Shown: piece after piece, positions 31,830 to 40,298 of the stretch
Layout: every line of letters begins with the position of its first letter
How positions within the stretch are numbered: the first letter of the stretch is position 1
Origin: Actinomycetota bacterium
GTDB taxonomy: Bacteria > Actinomycetota > Thermoleophilia > Gaiellales > Gaiellaceae
Direction of reading: 5' to 3'
Assembly: GCA_003152275.1 (NCBI GenBank)
Contig: PLZU01000038.1
Span: forward strand, 1 to 42,615
Length of the DNA: 42,615 bases
Position numbers and translations under genes: made by a program
The notes under the pieces: model-generated
What the model was told of the DNA's origin: nothing
Database searches by the model: none
The model's input: only the letters and a program-made list of their open reading frames with translations

Positions 31830-34360
31830 GAGGGTTCGGGCTGCGGCTCGGCGGCGGGAGCCTCGGCCGTAGCGGCCGTAGGTCTCTCACCCGCGAGCTT
31901 CGGCTTGCGGCGCCGGCGGCGCGGTTTCGGCTTGGCGGCTCCCGCGTCGCCGTTCTGCGGTTGGCCAGACGTCGCAACCGCGGCGGCGCCTTCGGCCCCC
32001 GCAGACGGTTTCTTCTTGTGGCGCCTCCGGCGACGTTTGCTCGACTGCTGCTTTGGCGCGGGGAGGTTGTCGGCGAGCGCGAGCGCGACGTCTTGCACCG
32101 CTCCAAGGTTCTCGCGCGCGTCGTCGATCAGCTTGGTCGAGCGCGGCGTGTACCCCTCGGCCGACGCCAGCAGCGCGGCGCCGACCTGAATCGGTTGCTC
32201 GAGTGCCGTTTTCACGAGCCGGGCTGCGTTCTCCTCATGACGATGGCCGCGTGAGTTCGCGAGCGCACCGAGGAGGCGCTTCGCCTCGGGATACTCGCTT
32301 GACGCGCGACGGTCTTGCACCTTGCGCGTCGCGCGCGCGAGCCGCCACGTCCAGCGCTCGAGAATCTGGTCGGGCGCGTCGGGCTTCGCGTCCCCGATCG
32401 CTCGCAGGAGAACGCGGATGCCGGCGAGCCGTTCCTTCTCCCAGGTCGGCGCCTGCGTCACGAGCGTGACGAGGTCGTCGAAGTCGGCGCGCTCGATCCG
32501 CATCGACACACGATCCTGCAACGCCATCATGCGCAACCGGCGATTCGGATTCTCCGCTGCGCAGGTCGCGAGGAACTGCTCGAGCGCACCCTTGGACGCG
32601 CGCCCGTCGGTCAGCTTCTGCACGAACGAGGCGCGCTCGTCGAAGCGAATCTGCCGGCCGGCGATCGTCGCCCAGTAGCGCTGCTCGTCTTCGTCGAGGA
32701 AGCGCGGGTCGATGCGCTGCCATTCCCGCTGGATGACGGCGATCCGCCGCCGCACATCCGGCGTGACCGGGACGAGCCACGGTGCAGGAGTGAGTCTGCG
32801 GCGTGCGCGGCGCTGCGAGCGCCTGCGCGGCGCGGGGGTGACGCGCGCGCCCTCGCGATAGAAGTCGGCGTCGAGGAGCGAGTGGAGCGAGACGACGCGC
32901 TCGTTGTGCGTCGCGCCCTTCGGGACGAAGTCGACGACGATGCCCGCCTCCTTGCGTGGGTGCAGGCGCATGATGCGGCCGATGCGCTGCTGGTACACGC
33001 GCTTCGACGCCGTCGGCGCGAGGTGCATGCACACGGTCGCACGCGGCGAGTTCCAGCCTTCCGCGAGCAGTTGAGCGTTGATTAGGACGTTGATCTCGCC
33101 ACGCTCGTAGGCCGCGAGCGTCTCGGCCAGCCGGACCGGCGGGGTGCGTCCAGAGACCGCCTCTGCCTTCAGCCCGGTCGCGCGGAACTCCTGCGCGAGG
33201 TTGTACGCGTGATCGACGCCGGCTGCGTACACGATGCCCGGCGTGTTGTCGAACCGATCGCGGTAGAGGCTCGCTGCGGCCTGGTTCAGCGCCTGATGGT
33301 CGAGCGTCTTGGCGAGGATCTCCTGGTCGAAGTCGCCGCCGACGATCGGCACGGAGTTGATCGCCGCGACGGGCGGCACGCGCAGGCAGCGTAAGGGCGC
33401 GATCAGGCCGCGCCGCGCCGCGTCCTGCAGCGGCAGATCGTCGACCGACGCGGGGAAGACGTCCGAGACCTGTTTCGCGATCAGCTGCTCGGTCGCCGTC
33501 ATGCCGATGTAGACCGGCTCCGGGAACGAGCGGATCGCTGCGGATGTCTTCTCACCGAGTGCCGTGTGCGCCTCGTCGCAGATCACGAGCTGGTACGCGT
33601 CGCGGCTGAGTGAACCGACGTGACGCGCGAACCACGCGTACGTCTGAATCGTGAGTGGGTTCGTGCGTAGCGGCTCCTTGCCGGTCTCGATCGCGACGTT
33701 GAACCGGTCGCTGTAGCCCTCGGTCGTCAGGTCGGTGGTGAACTGCGTGACGAGCAGGCGCCTGTGCGTGAGGATCAGGACGCCGAGGGTGCGCGCGGCG
33801 TCGACGAAGCCGGCGGCGGCGATCGTCTTGCCGGACGCCGTCGGATGGCGGAAGCGGTAGCGGCGGATCGCGCCGGGATCCTGCTCCGGCGTCAGCTGTA
33901 CCTCTTCTTCCTCGTCATCTTCGACTTCGGCGAGCGGCTCGTCCTCGTCGTCCTCGTCGACGACCTCTTCGACGACGGCGTGTCCGTTGCCGTTCTCCTC
34001 CTGCCGCTGCGCCGCGGCGATCAGCTCGGTGAGCATGCCGGCGAGCGCGTCGATCTGGTGCTTGCGGAGCGGAGTGCCGGCTGCGGTATGCGGCTCCGGA
34101 TCGGCGAGCACACGTTCGAGCCCCAGCATCAGCGCGTAGTGGACCTTCCACTGCGGGCTCGGCTGGGCGCGGCCGGCGTCGATCTCGCCGATGGCGTCGT
34201 CGAGCGCGCGACGGCGCGCGGTTGCGGGTGCGAGCACCTTCTCGACGTCTTCGCCGTCGTGGAGGAATGGCTCGCCCGCCCACGTCTCGGCGCGGTATGC
34301 AGCGGCGGCAAGGGAGTTCGCCGCCTCGGAGAGGGTGGTCGGCTGTATGGCTTCCTGCAT
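31826..34360 (-). CDS. SF2 DEAD/DEAH-box helicase family protein with charged insert and basic tail
   Basis: The ~844-aa protein has an SF2 helicase core: TPLRKHQIDALAGM (95-108), Walker A TASGKT (174-179), DEAH (262-265) with ICDEAHTALGEKT, motif III GMTAT, and motif VI QQRIGRIMRLHP. An acidic block (VVDEDDEDEPLAEVEDDEEEEV) sits just before Walker A, and the C-terminus is a long basic/proline tail (SKRRRRRHKKKPSAGA, KPKPRRRRRKPK), likely nucleic-acid binding. The middle/C-terminal half (380-760) is helical and unassigned. ATG 34360 was chosen over TTG 34387. It could be an RNA helicase or a DNA translocase. A perfect palindrome is immediately upstream. Confidence 0.85.
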   Translation of the reverse strand: MQEAIQPTTLSEAANSLAAAAYRAETWAGEPFLHDGEDVEKVLAPATARRRALDDAIGEIDAGRAQPSPQWKVHYALMLGLERVLADPEPHTAAGTPLRKHQIDALAGMLTELIAAAQRQEENGNGHAVVEEVVDEDDEDEPLAEVEDDEEEEVQLTPEQDPGAIRRYRFRHPTASGKTIAAAGFVDAARTLGVLILTHRRLLVTQFTTDLTTEGYSDRFNVAIETGKEPLRTNPLTIQTYAWFARHVGSLSRDAYQLVICDEAHTALGEKTSAAIRSFPEPVYIGMTATEQLIAKQVSDVFPASVDDLPLQDAARRGLIAPLRCLRVPPVAAINSVPIVGGDFDQEILAKTLDHQALNQAAASLYRDRFDNTPGIVYAAGVDHAYNLAQEFRATGLKAEAVSGRTPPVRLAETLAAYERGEINVLINAQLLAEGWNSPRATVCMHLAPTASKRVYQQRIGRIMRLHPRKEAGIVVDFVPKGATHNERVVSLHSLLDADFYREGARVTPAPRRRSQRRARRRLTPAPWLVPVTPDVRRRIAVIQREWQRIDPRFLDEDEQRYWATIAGRQIRFDERASFVQKLTDGRASKGALEQFLATCAAENPNRRLRMMALQDRVSMRIERADFDDLVTLVTQAPTWEKERLAGIRVLLRAIGDAKPDAPDQILERWTWRLARATRKVQDRRASSEYPEAKRLLGALANSRGHRHEENAARLVKTALEQPIQVGAALLASAEGYTPRSTKLIDDARENLGAVQDVALALADNLPAPKQQSSKRRRRRHKKKPSAGAEGAAAVATSGQPQNGDAGAAKPKPRRRRRKPKLAGERPTAATAEAPAAEPQPEPS

Positions 34361-34364
34361 GTGC

Positions 34365-34385
34365 GCAGCACGTCGTTCGTGCTGC
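34365..34385. promoter_or_regulatory. perfect palindrome directly upstream of the helicase start
   Basis: GCAGCACG (34365-34372) and CGTGCTGC (34378-34385) form eight-base arms with a five-base spacer, four bases from the helicase ATG. It could be a repressor operator or a 5' mRNA hairpin blocking the start codon region, where no Shine-Dalgarno sequence is seen. Confidence 0.55.
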
Positions 34386-34476
34386 AAACCTCAAAAGGTG
34401 CGCGCCCGGGAGTTCCCCTGGTCGAGCGGCGCCATCTGAAGCATACCCACGGCGCCGGGGTCGTCAACTAGAGCGT

Positions 34477-35076
34477 TTAGCCGGCCGGGGTCCCGGAGCT
34501 GCCCATGCCGCCAAAGACGGCGAAAGGGTTCCCCGGCACGGTCTCCCAGACGAGCTCGCCACCCGGCTCGACCTCGCCGTGCACGCGCTTCGCGAGCGCC
34601 TCGGCGTCCTCCTTCGAGGCGGTGCCGACGATCAGGTACTGCCAGCGGCGCTCGACCGAATAGCCCTCGCCTTCGAGCTTCTCCGCGAGCGCACGAGCCT
34701 CGCGGTGCGACGGGAGGGAGACTCTGACCTCCCACGGCGCGTAGCCGCGCTGGAGCTCCTCCGCTTCCCAGCTCTCGCTCTTGGGCTCGTCGTCCCAGCG
34801 CTCCTCGGCTTCGAGCCAGTGCTCGACCGGGCTTGTCGTAGCGCCGATCGACTGCTCGCGCAGCACGGCGTCGATGATCTCGCCGGCGCGCACCGCTCCG
34901 TCGCGCGAGGCGGCGTAGATGAAGAGCTCGTCGCCGTCCTTCGACACCGCGAGGCGGCGCTTCTCGAGCTCCTCCGCGAGCTCGCCGGCCTCGCCGCCGA
35001 GTGCGCGCCCGAGTCGGTCGAGCAGGCCATCCGCTTGCTCGGTAACGGTGAGGTGGATCCGCCAGTCGTCTGCCAT
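34477..35076 (-). CDS. conserved-looking 199-aa protein of unknown function
   Basis: I do not recognise this protein. It starts MADDWRIHLTVTEQADGLLDRLGRALGG, has two beta-alpha repeats (LAVSKDGDELFIYAASRDGAVRAGEIIDAVL and VRVSLPSHREARALAEKLEGEGYSVERRWQYLIVGTASKEDAEALAKRVH) that look like two ferredoxin-like or RAM/ACT-type halves, and ends in a glycine-rich tail. No signal peptide or membrane segment. The ATG overlaps the fadB TGA by one base (TGATG), so it is translationally coupled to fadB and presumably made in step with fatty-acid oxidation enzymes. Confidence 0.75.
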   Translation of the reverse strand: MADDWRIHLTVTEQADGLLDRLGRALGGEAGELAEELEKRRLAVSKDGDELFIYAASRDGAVRAGEIIDAVLREQSIGATTSPVEHWLEAEERWDDEPKSESWEAEELQRGYAPWEVRVSLPSHREARALAEKLEGEGYSVERRWQYLIVGTASKEDAEALAKRVHGEVEPGGELVWETVPGNPFAVFGGMGSSGTPAG

Positions 35077-36989
35077 CAGGCGGGAATCTTGCCGTACTCG
35101 GCGAGCCTCCCGCCGATGACCCGTTCCGAGATGCCCGTCTGGTCGAGATGCTTCGTGATCCCGCCGAGGAAGAAGGGGTAGCCGGCGCCAAGGATCAAGC
35201 AGGCGTCGACATCGGCGGCCGCTGCGACGACGCCTTCGTCGAGCATGTGACGGACCTCGTCCGCGATCGCCTCGAGCGCGTCCTCACGGATCTGCTCGAC
35301 GCTTCTGCGCGCATTGCCGCTGACGATGATCTCGTCCTTTCCTTCGGCGAAGTTCGCGAGCGTCGGCGAGAGCGGGAAGCGATCGGGGTAGGCCTCATGC
35401 AGCGTCTCGAGCACGTGGTTCGCGACGCGCGGACCGACCATCTGCAGGAGGACTGACGGCGCCATCGGCAGCCCGAGCTGGAGGGCCGCTTCGTCTGTCT
35501 CCTCGACCGTGTTTCCGTTCTCGAGCGAATCCATCAGCACCGTGGTCATGCGCGTAAGTACGCGGTTGACCACGAACGCAGGCGCGTCGCCGACGAGCAC
35601 TCCACGCTTCTTGAGCTTCTTGACGACGTCCCATGCGGTTGCGAGCTGCTCGTCGGTCGTCTGTGGCGTGCGCACGATCTCGACGAGCGGCAGAACCGCG
35701 ACCGGATTGAAGAAATGCAGACCGACGTCTGCGCCCATCTCTTCGACCGAGAGTGAAGACGTGTTCGTCGCGAGGATCGCGCCCGGCGCCACCTTGCGCA
35801 CCTCCGCGAACACGTCGCGCTTCACGTCGAGCTCCTCGAAGACGGCTTCGAGCACGAGGTCGCAGCCTGCGAACTGGTCCCAGCCGGTGCCGCCGTCCAC
35901 GATCGTCGTGAGGAATGGCTTGCGCGCGCCGACCTCCTCGCGGATCGTCGCGAGCGACTCGTCCACCCGCGCTTGATCGAGGTCACGCAAGACGACCGGG
36001 ACCTCGAGCCGGCGGAGGAAGAGCGTTGCGAGCTGTGTCGCCATCAGGCCCGCGCCGACGATGCCCACCTTCTGCACCTTGCGCGGCTTCGCGTCGGGCA
36101 GATTCGGCGGCTTCTTCGAGCGCCGTTCGACGACCGTGAACGCATACGCCGAGGCCTGCGCCTGCGGGCTGACGAGGAGCTCGGCCATCGCGTTCTCCTC
36201 GGCCGCGTAACCCTCTGCGATCGGCCAGTCCTTCGCTCCTGCGATCAGGTCGAGCGCGACGTACGGCGCACGCGTCGCGCCGTGTACCGCGTCGTCGATC
36301 CGCGAGCGTGTCTTGCGCACGATGGTCTCGAGCTCCGACCAGTCCGGCTCAGGCCGCTGGAGCTCGCCGAGCTCGCGCGCGAACTGAAGCGACTCGTCGA
36401 CGAATTCCACCGGGTCGATTAACCGGTCAGCGATTCCGAGCCCGAACGCCTCCGGTGCGGTCAGCAGCTTGTTCTGGCGCAACGGGTTGAGCACGATCAC
36501 CTTCGCCGCGGCTTCCGGGCCGATCAGCTTCGGCAGGAGCTGCGTGCCGCCCCACGCGGGGATGATCGACAACGCGACTTCCGGGAAGCCGATGTGGCGT
36601 ACGTTCGACGCAAGCGTGCGCGCCGTGCAGTGCAGCGCGAGCTCGAGACCGCCGCCGAGCGCCGCGCCGTTGATCGCAGCGACCGTCGGGAACGGCAGCG
36701 CGCGAATGCGGCCGAACAGGGCGTGGCCTGCGCGCGTTCCTTCGAGCGCGTCCTCGGCCGAGCCCATCTTCGTGAACTCGTCGATGTCGGCGCCGACGCA
36801 GAAGACGAACGGCTTGCCGGTGAACACCGCTGCGCTCCAGTCGCCGCGCTCGAGCTCGTCGAGCACGGCGAGCGCCGATGCGAAGGCGGAGCGGCCAAGC
36901 GTCGTCGGCTTGCGGTAGTCCTCGCCGTTGTCGATCGTGACGAGCGCGACCGAGCCGGCGCGATTCAGCTTGAAAAGCGTATCGCTCAC
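35076..36989 (-). CDS. fadB: fatty acid oxidation complex alpha subunit (enoyl-CoA hydratase / 3-hydroxyacyl-CoA dehydrogenase)
   Basis: The 637-aa protein has an enoyl-CoA hydratase/isomerase domain (1-~200) with Glu116 in GGGLELALHC and Glu137 in GFPEVALSIIPAWGG as the catalytic pair, and a 3-hydroxyacyl-CoA dehydrogenase domain with the NAD motif VGIVGAGLMATQLA (308-321) and catalytic His425 in LHFFNPVAVLPLVEIVR. The dinucleotide motif reads GAGLMATQLA rather than the usual GAGxMGxGIA, which is unusual but not disabling. It catalyses two steps of beta-oxidation. The ATG overlaps the fadA stop (ATGA). Confidence 0.95.
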   Translation of the reverse strand: MSDTLFKLNRAGSVALVTIDNGEDYRKPTTLGRSAFASALAVLDELERGDWSAAVFTGKPFVFCVGADIDEFTKMGSAEDALEGTRAGHALFGRIRALPFPTVAAINGAALGGGLELALHCTARTLASNVRHIGFPEVALSIIPAWGGTQLLPKLIGPEAAAKVIVLNPLRQNKLLTAPEAFGLGIADRLIDPVEFVDESLQFARELGELQRPEPDWSELETIVRKTRSRIDDAVHGATRAPYVALDLIAGAKDWPIAEGYAAEENAMAELLVSPQAQASAYAFTVVERRSKKPPNLPDAKPRKVQKVGIVGAGLMATQLATLFLRRLEVPVVLRDLDQARVDESLATIREEVGARKPFLTTIVDGGTGWDQFAGCDLVLEAVFEELDVKRDVFAEVRKVAPGAILATNTSSLSVEEMGADVGLHFFNPVAVLPLVEIVRTPQTTDEQLATAWDVVKKLKKRGVLVGDAPAFVVNRVLTRMTTVLMDSLENGNTVEETDEAALQLGLPMAPSVLLQMVGPRVANHVLETLHEAYPDRFPLSPTLANFAEGKDEIIVSGNARRSVEQIREDALEAIADEVRHMLDEGVVAAAADVDACLILGAGYPFFLGGITKHLDQTGISERVIGGRLAEYGKIPA

Positions 36990-38164
36990 TGTGTGTTCTC
37001 CCAGAGAATCGCGCAGCCCATGCCCATGCCGATGCAGAGCGCCGTGAGGCCGTAGCGTCCGCCGCGCTCGCGGAGACCGCAGGCGAGTTGTGCGATGAGG
37101 CGCACGCCGGTTGCGGCGAGCGGGTGGCCGCAGGCGATCGCGCCGCCGTACGGATTGAGCCGAGGGTCATCGGCGGGAACGCCGAGCTCGTCGCACCAGG
37201 TGAGGACCTGCGCCGCGAACGGCTCGTTCAACTCGAAGAGGTCGACATCGTCGATCGCGATACCCGCCTGCTCGAGCACGCGGTGCGTCGCCGGCACTGG
37301 GCCGTAGCCCATCAGGTGCGGCTCGACGCCGGCGTAGGCAAAGCCGACGAGGCGCAGCTTCGGCTTCAGGCCGAGCTCTGCGACGGTGTCCTCTGCCGCG
37401 AGGAACGACGCCGTCGCGCCGTCCGTCAAGCCGGCGGAGTTGCCCGCCGTGACACGGCCCCCGGCACGGAAGGCCGGCTTCAACTGCGCGAGGCCCTCGA
37501 GCGACGTGTCGGCGCGCAGGAACTCGTCGCGTTCCGCGACCTTCCAGCCGTCGTCGGTGAACACCGCCATTGGCACGACCGTCTCCTTCATCACACCGTC
37601 CTCCCACGCGGCTGCGGCCCGCTGCTGCGACTGCAGCGCGAACGCGTCGGCGCGCTCCTTCGTGATCGCCGGAAACATGTCGTGGAGGTTCTCCGCGGTC
37701 TGTCCCATCGAAGCTGCGGACTCCTCGATCAGCCGCTCGGAGACAAAGCGCGGATTGAAGTCGACGTCTTCACCCATCGGGTGATGTCCCATGTGCTCGA
37801 TTCCGCCCGCGAGCGCGACGTCGACTGCGCCGAGCGCGATCTCGCCGGCGGCGGCGGTGACGGCGGTGAGCGCCCCGGCGCACATCCGGTCGACCGCGAA
37901 ACCCGGCACGGAATGGGGGATGCCGGCGAGCAGCCCGACGTCGCGGCCGAGCGTCAGCCCCTGGTCGCCGACCTGCGCGGTCGCCGCGAGGACGACGTCG
38001 CCGATTCGCTCCGGCGGGATCGCCGGGTTTCGGCGCAGGAGCTCTCGGACGGCCTTCACGCCCATGTCGTCGGCGCGCGTGCGCCAGTACTGGCCCTTGG
38101 GTCCGGCCTTGCCAAACGGCGTCCGGACGCCGTCGATGAAGAAGACGTCGCGGGCTTCGCGCAT
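36986..38164 (-). CDS. fadA: acetyl-CoA acyltransferase (thiolase, beta subunit)
   Basis: The 392-aa thiolase has the three active-site elements: Cys95 in VDRMCAGALTAV, His347 in GGAIACGHPLAATGVR, and Cys377 in LTALCIGMGMGCA. It cleaves 3-ketoacyl-CoA (or condenses acetyl-CoA) and pairs with the downstream fadB. ATG 38164 is 34 bases from the divergent 38199 gene; TATCGT eight bases upstream may be its -10 box. Length is normal. Confidence 0.95.
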   Translation of the reverse strand: MREARDVFFIDGVRTPFGKAGPKGQYWRTRADDMGVKAVRELLRRNPAIPPERIGDVVLAATAQVGDQGLTLGRDVGLLAGIPHSVPGFAVDRMCAGALTAVTAAAGEIALGAVDVALAGGIEHMGHHPMGEDVDFNPRFVSERLIEESAASMGQTAENLHDMFPAITKERADAFALQSQQRAAAAWEDGVMKETVVPMAVFTDDGWKVAERDEFLRADTSLEGLAQLKPAFRAGGRVTAGNSAGLTDGATASFLAAEDTVAELGLKPKLRLVGFAYAGVEPHLMGYGPVPATHRVLEQAGIAIDDVDLFELNEPFAAQVLTWCDELGVPADDPRLNPYGGAIACGHPLAATGVRLIAQLACGLRERGGRYGLTALCIGMGMGCAILWENTQ

Positions 38165-38198
38165 CGTTCAGCACGATAGCCCGCTCTAGACTGGCCGC

Positions 38199-38828
38199 GT
38201 GAACTGGGGCGAACGGGCGGAGGCGGCGATCGAGCGCTATGAAGGCGGCGAAGCGCGCGACCTCGACCAGCGCCAGCTCACGCAGCTCGCGAACGCCGCG
38301 TGGGCGGCCGGGCTCGCGCTCCTCATGGCCGGACGCTCGAACGAAGCGGCAGAGTGGCTTCGGCGCTCGGCGCAGCGCTACCGCGAGAGCTGGGAAGGCG
38401 CGCCGCCCGACTCGTGGGGCCGGCCGATCGCAGCGATGAAGGCGCTGCTACTCGCGGGCGACGACGCAGCGGAAGCGGCGCGCTGGGCGCTCGACGCCGG
38501 AGCTGCGCAAGCACAATCGCCGATCGGCCGCTACGCCGGCACGCTCGCGCTACTCGTACTCGGCGACGACGTCGGCGCGCGGGTGCTTGGCTCGACGCTC
38601 CGCGACCTCGACGACTTCCCGCAGTCGGTCGCAGACGCGCTCGTCGAGCTTGCGGGCGCCGACCGCGTCGACTACTCGATCTCGGTCGAGAACATTCTCG
38701 AGTCGTTCGAGCAGCGTACCGATTTCCTCGAGGACATCCCGGTGGCCGACACGGTGCTCGTGCTGCAAAAACTCGCCGCCGCGCGCGACCTGGCGGTCGA
38801 GCTGGCGCCGTCACCCGTTCTTCCCTAG
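38199..38828 (+). CDS. helical TPR-like protein of unknown function
   Basis: The 209-aa protein is almost all helix, with TPR-like pairs at the start (TQLANAAWAAGLALLMAGRSNEAAEWLRRSAQRYRESW) and repeats of A/L-rich helices. It has no catalytic motif or signal peptide. GTG 38199 has TAGACT exactly six bases upstream, a leaderless pattern shared with other genes here. It diverges from fadA and converges with pgl, overlapping it by four bases. Confidence 0.75.
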   Translation: MNWGERAEAAIERYEGGEARDLDQRQLTQLANAAWAAGLALLMAGRSNEAAEWLRRSAQRYRESWEGAPPDSWGRPIAAMKALLLAGDDAAEAARWALDAGAAQAQSPIGRYAGTLALLVLGDDVGARVLGSTLRDLDDFPQSVADALVELAGADRVDYSISVENILESFEQRTDFLEDIPVADTVLVLQKLAAARDLAVELAPSPVLP

Positions 38829-39496
38829 AGGAGCGCTGCAGCGTCCGCATCGAGCACGGCCGTCGTCCGGCCACCCGCCGCGCGCACGAGGCTGCCGGGC
38901 GTCGACCGTGACGGCTCGCCGGCGAACGCGCGCTTCGCGGCATCCGCCTTGTCCTTGCCCGTGACGAGGAACAGCACCTCATTCGCGCGACGCAACATCG
39001 GCAGCGTGAGCGTGATGCGGTCGACGTACGGCTCGAGCTTCGCCTCCGCGCCGATGACCCGGCGTTCCATCTCGTCGAGCGTCGCCTGGCCCGGGTACAG
39101 CGACGCGAGGTGCCCGTCGGGCCCGAGCCCGAGCAGGACGAGATCGAAGCGCTCGAGCGCGCCGAGCTCCTGCTCGTACAGCTCGGCTCCCTGGTCGCGG
39201 CCGAGCTCGCCGCGCATCCGGTGCACCGCTCCCACCGAGATGCGGTCGACGAGCGCCTGCTTCGCCATGCCGTAATTCGATCGCTCGTCGTCAGGTGGCA
39301 CGCAGCGCTCGTCGCCCCACCACAGCTCGACGTCGGTCCAGTCGGTTTCGAGCCCGGCAGCGAGCTCGTACGCAATACGCGGCGTCGAGCCGCCGGTCAG
39401 CACAATGTGTCCGCCCTTTCGCGCGGCCGCGGCGAGGCGCTCCGCGACGTCTTGTGCGGGGTGCTCGGCAACGACTATCTCGATGTCGCTAACCAC
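38825..39496 (-). CDS. pgl: 6-phosphogluconolactonase
   Basis: The ~223-aa protein has the Pgl motifs: IVLTGGSTPRIAYELA, WWGDERCVPPDDERSNYGMAK (DERxVPxxxxxSN), LLGLGPDGHLASLYPG (GxGxDGHxxSLFPG) and RITLTLPMLRRA. It hydrolyses 6-phosphogluconolactone in the oxidative pentose phosphate pathway. GTG 39496 (MVSDIEIVV) was chosen; TTG 39505 is an alternative, and both overlap the proC stop. The glucose-6-phosphate dehydrogenase partner is not nearby. Confidence 0.93.
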   Translation of the reverse strand: MVSDIEIVVAEHPAQDVAERLAAAARKGGHIVLTGGSTPRIAYELAAGLETDWTDVELWWGDERCVPPDDERSNYGMAKQALVDRISVGAVHRMRGELGRDQGAELYEQELGALERFDLVLLGLGPDGHLASLYPGQATLDEMERRVIGAEAKLEPYVDRITLTLPMLRRANEVLFLVTGKDKADAAKRAFAGEPSRSTPGSLVRAAGGRTTAVLDADAAALL

Positions 39497-40289
39497 CGTC
39501 TGCAAGCTCGCGCGCCCGCGTCATCGCGGCCTGGATCGCATTCAGGAACGCCGCGCGCACGCCGGCTTGCTCGAGCTCGCGGATGGCGGCGATCGTCGTG
39601 CCGCCGGGAGAGGTGACGGACTCCCTCAGTTCGACGGGATGCATCTTCTCGTCGCGCAGCTGCTTGCCCGTGCCGAGCATCGTCTGCACGACCAGGGTCG
39701 TCGAGATCTCGCGCGACAACCCGAGCAGGATGCCGGCCTCGATCATGGCTTCGGCGAGCAGCGCGAAATATGCGGGCCCAGAACCGGAAACGGCGGTGAT
39801 CGCGTCCATCGCATCCTCCTGCACGCGCACGACGCGGCCGAGGTGCGAGAGCACTTCTTCCGCCTGCGCGAGGTGGGTGTCATTCGCATGCGCTCCAGCC
39901 GAGATGCCGGCCATCCCCTCGTGCACCGTCGACGGGGAGTTCGGCATTGCGCGTACGACCGGCACGCCGTCCGCGATTCGCGCCTCGATGCGTTTGGTGG
40001 GGATGGCCGCGGCGACTGAGAGGACGGTCTGCTCGGTCGTGAGGAGCGGACCGATTTCCTCGAGCAGCGCGTCGATGTCCTGGGGCTTCACCGCGATCAC
40101 GATGATCGCCGCGCCCTGCACAGCGTTCGTGTTCGAGGTGGTGGCCTCGACGTTGTGGCGTTCGTGCAGCTCGGCGACGCGGGCCTCGCGTCGCGAGGTC
40201 ACGACGATGTCGCTCCAGCCCGAGCTCAGCAGGCCCGAGAGCAGCGCTTCGCCGATGCGGCCTCCGCCGATGATTGCGATGCGCTCCAT
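39489..40289 (-). CDS. proC: pyrroline-5-carboxylate reductase
   Basis: The 266-aa protein has the ProC pattern: IAIIGGGRIGEALLSG (NADPH binding), AVKPQDIDALL, MPNSPSTVHEGMAGI, VSGSGPAYFALLAEAMIEAG and LRESVTSPGGTTIAAI. It reduces pyrroline-5-carboxylate to proline. It starts 10 bases after the glycosylase stop and overlaps pgl by eight bases or more. It belongs to a minus-strand operon with the XRE-TPR regulator and glycosylase upstream. Confidence 0.95.
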   Translation of the reverse strand: MERIAIIGGGRIGEALLSGLLSSGWSDIVVTSRREARVAELHERHNVEATTSNTNAVQGAAIIVIAVKPQDIDALLEEIGPLLTTEQTVLSVAAAIPTKRIEARIADGVPVVRAMPNSPSTVHEGMAGISAGAHANDTHLAQAEEVLSHLGRVVRVQEDAMDAITAVSGSGPAYFALLAEAMIEAGILLGLSREISTTLVVQTMLGTGKQLRDEKMHPVELRESVTSPGGTTIAAIRELEQAGVRAAFLNAIQAAMTRARELADGG

Positions 40290-40298
40290 GCGCAGAGG

